Source: Streptomyces albospinus
Lineage (GTDB): Bacteria; Actinomycetota; Actinomycetes; Streptomycetales; Streptomycetaceae
DNA: 38,394 nucleotides
Direction: 5' to 3'
NCBI RefSeq assembly: GCF_014648695.1
Contig: NZ_BMRP01000001.1
Location: forward strand, 402,688 to 441,081
The notes below the pieces were generated by a model, which was given only the letters and a program-made list of their open reading frames with translations, was not told the DNA's origin and ran no database searches. Positions 34,633 to 38,394 of this stretch are shown one piece after another. The position numbers were made by a program, and so were the translations under genes. The stretch's first letter is position 1. Every line of letters starts with the position of its first letter.

Positions 34633-35781
34633 ATGCAAACCACCGATGTGCGCTGCCGGATCTGCGCGCTCAAAGCCGGGCACCCCGGAGTGGTCCTCGA
34701 CGACGACCAGGTGTGCAACCTGTGCAACCTGGACGTCGCGGGCGACCTGTTGGAGAACTACAAGTACACGAACGAGGTGTTCGCCGAGTTCCAGCAGGCA
34801 CCGCCCAACCCGCGCGGCGACTTCGACTGCCTCTTCATGTACAGCGGCGGCAAGGACAGCACCTACATGCTGGACAAGTTCGTCAACGAATACGGCAAGC
34901 GGACCCTCGCCTACACCTTCGACGTCCCCTTCGAGAGCACGCACGCGGCCCAGAACATCCGGCTCGCACAGGAGAAGCTGCCGGCCACGTTCGTCGTCGA
35001 CTCGGACGACGACAACATCAAGAAGATGATGCGGGACGTCTTCAACAGGCCGCGCCCCAAGGGGTCGGGAAAGTACCTCGACGAAAAGCTGCCGTGCGTC
35101 TCCTGCCGGACGTTCTTCGTCATCAGGGCGATCCTCTACGCCTTCCGTGAACGCATCCCGTACATCGCCCTGTGCGCCGACCCCCAGCAGATCCTGACGA
35201 TGGAGTCGAACGTCCGCGAGGTCGTGCGGGACTTCTACCGCACCTTCGGCCCCGAACTCGTCGGCGAACTGTTCAACGGCGCGGTGGAGGACGTCCTGTT
35301 CGCCGAGGACGACGAACTGCCCAAGATCGTCTTTCCGTTCATCGCCATGCGGCACGACTACGACCCGGACCGGATGGTGGCCGAACTCAAGGAGAAGGGC
35401 CTGTACCAGTCCTCTCCCCTGGAGACCCACTGCACCCTCTTCCCGCTGCTGAACTACTACTCCTTCAGCAACTGGGGCTGCATGTTCTACAAGCTCAACG
35501 CATCGAGCTACGTCCGCTCGGTGCGCCGCAGCAAGGATTACGACCGGTCCACCTTCAGCATCAAGTTCCCCCGCTCCCTCGACCTGCCCGAGGTCGAGGA
35601 CCGGCTGGGGCGCGTCGTGCTGGAGATCGCCGCGGGCACCGGCGACCGCGAGGAGCACCGGGAGACCCTGGTGGAGCTCTTCCAGCAGATGGACGCCACC
35701 GAGGACGGGGCGCGGTTCGTCGCGGAGACCTTCCTGGATATGCGGAAGGTCGCGGCGGACCTCGGGATCAAGGTCGGTTGA
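34633..35781 (+). CDS. ozmP: PP-loop ATPase, candidate oxazole-forming cyclodehydratase
   Basis: A 382-residue protein; ATG 34633 follows AAGGAG by 5 nt. Two CxxC pairs (Cys8/Cys11, Cys28/Cys31) suggest a zinc ribbon. SGGKDS at 71-76 is the PP-loop of N-type ATP pyrophosphatases, followed by ML..F and, later, a third pair CVSC (155-158). The overall shape resembles the amidotransferases of the WbpG/PseA type. Such enzymes activate a carbonyl or amide oxygen with ATP. Between the formylglycine loader and a KS-ACP that leaves the beta-keto group, the best reading is cyclodehydration of the N-formyl-aminoketone to an oxazole; homologues are proposed for this in oxazolomycin (OzmP) and conglobatin (CongE), as I recall. 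Alternatives are a thiolation or amidation step. The 50-base gap upstream holds only the ribosome site. Confidence 0.85.
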   Translation: MQTTDVRCRICALKAGHPGVVLDDDQVCNLCNLDVAGDLLENYKYTNEVFAEFQQAPPNPRGDFDCLFMYSGGKDSTYMLDKFVNEYGKRTLAYTFDVPFESTHAAQNIRLAQEKLPATFVVDSDDDNIKKMMRDVFNRPRPKGSGKYLDEKLPCVSCRTFFVIRAILYAFRERIPYIALCADPQQILTMESNVREVVRDFYRTFGPELVGELFNGAVEDVLFAEDDELPKIVFPFIAMRHDYDPDRMVAELKEKGLYQSSPLETHCTLFPLLNYYSFSNWGCMFYKLNASSYVRSVRRSKDYDRSTFSIKFPRSLDLPEVEDRLGRVVLEIAAGTGDREEHRETLVELFQQMDATEDGARFVAETFLDMRKVAADLGIKVG

Positions 35782-35791
35782 GGGAGAGAGA

Positions 35792-38356
35792 ATGAACGAG
35801 CAGGCGACACAGGCCGAGCAGGACCGCCGGCAGCCCGAGGCCCGGGACTCGGACATCGCGATCATCGGCCTCGCGTGCCGGTTCCCCGGCGCGGACGGTC
35901 CGGACGCGTTCTGGGAGGTGCTGAAGGAGGGCAGGGAGACCCTGACCCACTTCACCGAGGACCAACTGCGCGCGGCCGGGGTGGGCGACCGGACGCTCAG
36001 CGACCCCCGCTATGTGCGGGCCGGCCAGGTCCTGCCGCACGCCGACCGGTTCGACGCCGGTCTGTTCGGCGTCACCCGGGACGAGGCGGAACTGATCGAC
36101 CCGCAGCAGCGGCAGTTCCTGGAGTGCGCGCTCCAGGCCCTGGAGCAGGCGGGCTACGACCCCGAGCGCACCGGCGAGCCGATCGGTGTCTACGCCGGCG
36201 TCGGGATGAACACCTATCTGCTGCACAACCTCGCCGAGCGCTACCGGACCGCGTCGTCCGTGGACCGCTACCGGATGATGATCACCAATGACAAGGACTT
36301 CGCCGCCACCCGGACCTCGTACAAGCTGAACCTGCGCGGACCGAGCGTCAGCGTCAACACCGCCTGCTCCACCTCGCTGGTGGCCGTGCACCAGGCATGC
36401 CTCGCGCTGCTGTCCGGCGACTGCACCATGGCCCTGGCCGGCGCGGCCCACGTCCAGGCCGAGCAGCAGGAGGGCTACCTCCACCAGGAAGGCATGATCT
36501 TCTCGCCCGACGGCCACTGCCGGGCCTTCGACGCCAAGGCCCAGGGCACGGTGATCGGCAACGGTGTCGGCGTCGTCGTGCTCAAGCGGCTCACCGACGC
36601 GCTGGCCGACGGCGACACCGTCCACGCCGTGATCAAGGGCACCGCGGTGAACAACGACGGGGCGGGCAAGACCGGCTACACCGCCCCCAGCGTGGACGGC
36701 CAGGCCGCCGTCGTCGCGGACGCCCAGGAGATCGCCGACTGCCCGCCGCGGACCATTTCCTACGTGGAGGCGCACGGCACCGCCACCCCGCTCGGCGATC
36801 CGATCGAGATCGCCGCCCTGAACCAGGCGTTCGGCCGCACCGGCGAGGGGCTCGACCGCACGTCCTGCGTGATCGGCTCGGTCAAGACCAACGTCGGCCA
36901 CCTGGACACCGCCGCGGGCATGGCCGGTCTGATCAAGACGGTGCTGATGCTCCGCCACCGCACCCTGGTGCCCAGCCTCCACTTCGAGTCGCCCAACCCG
37001 GAGATCGACTTCGCGGCGGGGCCGTTCCACGTCGGTGTCGAGACCCGGGAGTGGCCGGCCGGACCGACCCCGCGCCGGGCCGGGATCAGCTCGTTCGGCA
37101 TCGGCGGCACCAACGCCCACGTGATCGTCGAGGAGGCTCCCGCACCCCCGGCGGCCGGTACCCCGGGGGACGGCACCGCCGGCCCGCAGCTCCTGGTCCT
37201 CTCGGCCCGCACCACCACGGCGCTGGACACCGCGACCGCCAACCTGGCCCGTTACCTGCGACAGCACCGGGACCTCGACCTGGCGGCGGTGGCCCACACC
37301 CTGGCGATCGGACGCCGCCGGCACGTCCACCGGCGTGCCCTGGTCACCGCCGACATACGGGACGCCGCGCTCGCCCTGGCGCTCGGCGACGCCTCCCGGG
37401 TGCTGACCGGGGAACCTGGAGCCGACCGGCCGGTCCTGGTCTTCGGCGACCCCTCCGGCACCCCGGCCGGCCACGCCGCCGCGCTGTACGAGCAGGTCCC
37501 CGCCTTCCGCGCGCACCTCGACGAGTGCGCCGGGGAGCTCGGCACCCCGGACGGCGCCGCCGGACTCCTGGCCGGGGACGGGCCGTCGTCCGCCTTCGCC
37601 GTCCAGTACGCCACCTGGCGGACCCTCGCCGGGTGGGGCGCCCGGGTGGAGGCCGCCGCCGCGGACCGGACGGCGCTCCCCGAACCCGCGCGCCGGCTCT
37701 TGGAGGCCGCCGGTGCCACGTCCGCCGTGCCGGACGGCGGGCCCACGCTGGCGCTGCTGCCCGCGGGGGCGACGGCGGGTGACGACACCACCGGTCAGGC
37801 GTTCCTGCTGGACCTGCTCGCACGGCTGTGGACCGTCGGGGAGGACATCGACTGGGCGGAGGTCACCCGGCACCGGCCCGCCCGCCGCGTGCCGCTGCCC
37901 ACCTACCCCTTCGACCACGAGCGGTACTGGATCGAGCCGCACGGCCGGGAGGCCGACCGGGCCCCGGCCGCGGGTGCCAGGCTGCTGGACCGCTTCGAAG
38001 GTGCCACGGACGCCGGGAAGACGGTCCTGATCACCGAGTTCATCCAGCAGGCGATCGCCGCGGTGGTCGGCAATCCGGACCCGCAGGCGGTGGATCTGGA
38101 CACCAACCTCTTCGACATGGGCCTGGACTCGCTGATCCTGATCGAGGTCATCGCCAAGCTCAGCGACGAACTCGCCCACCCGGTGCGGACCTCGGCCTTC
38201 ATCGAGTTCCCCACGGTGCGCTCGTTCGTTGCCGACCTCGCCGGGGAACTGGGGATCCACCCGGAGGACGCCGCGCCGGGCGCGGCGGCCGGCACCCAGG
38301 GACGCGTCTCGCGTCGCGCCCAGCGGGCCGCCGCCCGCCGACCCGCCACGTCGTGA
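35792..38356 (+). CDS. ozmQ: KS-ACP PKS with vestigial AT, first elongation module
   Basis: An 854-residue protein, ATG 10 nt after the previous stop, with GGGAGAGAG in the gap. KS about 15-450: NTACSTSL (Cys192), EAHGTATPLGDP, KTNVGHLD. A long linker (about 455-735) holds an AT ghost (545-626). ACP about 745-815: MGLDSL (Ser780). The C-terminal tail is Arg-rich. No KR or DH, so the beta-ketone is kept. Extending formylglycine by one malonyl unit gives the N-formyl-aminoketone needed for ring closure by the PP-loop protein, leaving oxazol-5-yl-acetyl-ACP (inference). The KS shares its special segments (GxNTYL, NDKDF.AT) with KS1 of the large PKS. The gene lies after gene 5 although it acts before it. 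Symbol by synteny. Confidence 0.93.
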   Translation: MNEQATQAEQDRRQPEARDSDIAIIGLACRFPGADGPDAFWEVLKEGRETLTHFTEDQLRAAGVGDRTLSDPRYVRAGQVLPHADRFDAGLFGVTRDEAELIDPQQRQFLECALQALEQAGYDPERTGEPIGVYAGVGMNTYLLHNLAERYRTASSVDRYRMMITNDKDFAATRTSYKLNLRGPSVSVNTACSTSLVAVHQACLALLSGDCTMALAGAAHVQAEQQEGYLHQEGMIFSPDGHCRAFDAKAQGTVIGNGVGVVVLKRLTDALADGDTVHAVIKGTAVNNDGAGKTGYTAPSVDGQAAVVADAQEIADCPPRTISYVEAHGTATPLGDPIEIAALNQAFGRTGEGLDRTSCVIGSVKTNVGHLDTAAGMAGLIKTVLMLRHRTLVPSLHFESPNPEIDFAAGPFHVGVETREWPAGPTPRRAGISSFGIGGTNAHVIVEEAPAPPAAGTPGDGTAGPQLLVLSARTTTALDTATANLARYLRQHRDLDLAAVAHTLAIGRRRHVHRRALVTADIRDAALALALGDASRVLTGEPGADRPVLVFGDPSGTPAGHAAALYEQVPAFRAHLDECAGELGTPDGAAGLLAGDGPSSAFAVQYATWRTLAGWGARVEAAAADRTALPEPARRLLEAAGATSAVPDGGPTLALLPAGATAGDDTTGQAFLLDLLARLWTVGEDIDWAEVTRHRPARRVPLPTYPFDHERYWIEPHGREADRAPAAGARLLDRFEGATDAGKTVLITEFIQQAIAAVVGNPDPQAVDLDTNLFDMGLDSLILIEVIAKLSDELAHPVRTSAFIEFPTVRSFVADLAGELGIHPEDAAPGAAAGTQGRVSRRAQRAAARRPATS
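37424..37670 (+). other. Acyltransferase remnant between KS and ACP
   Basis: About 80 residues align by eye with the start of a cis AT: RPVLVFG, then ALYEQVPAFRAHLDECAGEL, then FAVQYATWRTLAGWGARVEA. In a real AT this continues with GHSxGE; here it breaks off, and about 230 residues including the Ser and His are missing. The post-AT signature LPTYPFDHERYW follows. This points to a cis-AT ancestor that lost its AT. Confidence 0.65.
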
Positions 38357-38394
38357 ACCGGCCCGTCCGGCCGGCGGCCGACCGCTGACCGGAC
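38357..38394. other. Window end after the last gene
   Basis: 38 non-coding bases after the stop. GTCCGG (38365-38370) and its complement CCGGAC (38389-38394) are the only pairing I see. The window is cut here, so a terminator cannot be judged. Confidence 0.3.

Noticed and set aside
38365..38394. GTCCGG/CCGGAC pairing as a terminator
   Set aside because: Only 6 bp with an 18-base loop, cut by the window end, and such matches are frequent at this GC level.
1..38394. CRISPR arrays, tRNA or rRNA genes, insertion sequences, resistance or regulator genes
   Set aside because: Looked for and not seen; the window is filled by eight assembly-line genes.

Overview
The window comes from a high-GC actinomycete, most likely a Streptomyces: GC is very high, nearly all third codon positions are G or C, and all eight genes lie on the plus strand with AAGGAG-type ribosome sites. 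Every TTA triplet I noticed falls across two codons, so I saw no bldA-dependent codon. Almost the whole window is one trans-AT polyketide synthase / nonribosomal peptide synthetase (PKS/NRPS) cluster. It starts inside a PKS gene and ends 38 bases after a KS-ACP gene.

Layout: (1) 1-2913, 3' end of a PKS: ER-KR-ACP plus a degenerate methyltransferase. (2) 2930-6544, ACP-like/KS/C-MT/carrier, no KR. (3) 6593-12595, NRPS: C-A(Ser)-N-MT-PCP-C-like. (4) 12592-15861, discrete AT1-AT2-ER acting in trans. (5) 15948-31046, three-module PKS: KS-DH-KR-ACP, KS-DH-KR-ACP, KS-DH-KR-MT-ACP. (6) 31043-34582, formyltransferase-A(Gly)-PCP loading NRPS. (7) 34633-35781, PP-loop ATPase with two CxxC pairs, candidate oxazole cyclodehydratase. 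(8) 35792-38356, KS-ACP with an AT remnant. Gaps are 10-86 bp, and two gene pairs overlap by 4 nt, so this looks like one operon.

How the genes work together (inference from domain content): gene 6 makes N-formylglycyl-PCP. Gene 8 adds one malonyl unit with no reduction. Gene 7 closes the N-formyl-aminoketone to a 5-substituted oxazole. Gene 5 adds three dehydrated units, the last C-methylated, giving an oxazolyl-CH2-triene with a methyl on the triene, as in inthomycin/phthoxazolin. Middle modules lie outside the window. Gene 1 performs a reduced extension, gene 2 leaves an alpha-methyl-beta-keto unit, and gene 3 adds N-methylserine. An aldol closure (Ser C-alpha on the ketone) gives a gamma-lactam, and attack of the Ser hydroxyl on its own thioester gives a spiro beta-lactone and release. 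There is no thioesterase here; the terminal, non-canonical C domain is the only release candidate. Gene 4 supplies malonyl units.

This order and logic match, from memory, the oxazolomycin (ozm) cluster, genes J/K to Q. The pathway type is therefore known. What deserves a second look is a set of altered or vestigial domains: an NY-for-HH terminal C domain, a dead-looking methyltransferase, an Arg-for-Ser carrier domain, an AT1 lacking the malonyl-binding Arg, a ghost AT, a ghost C domain and an atypical DH/KR pair.
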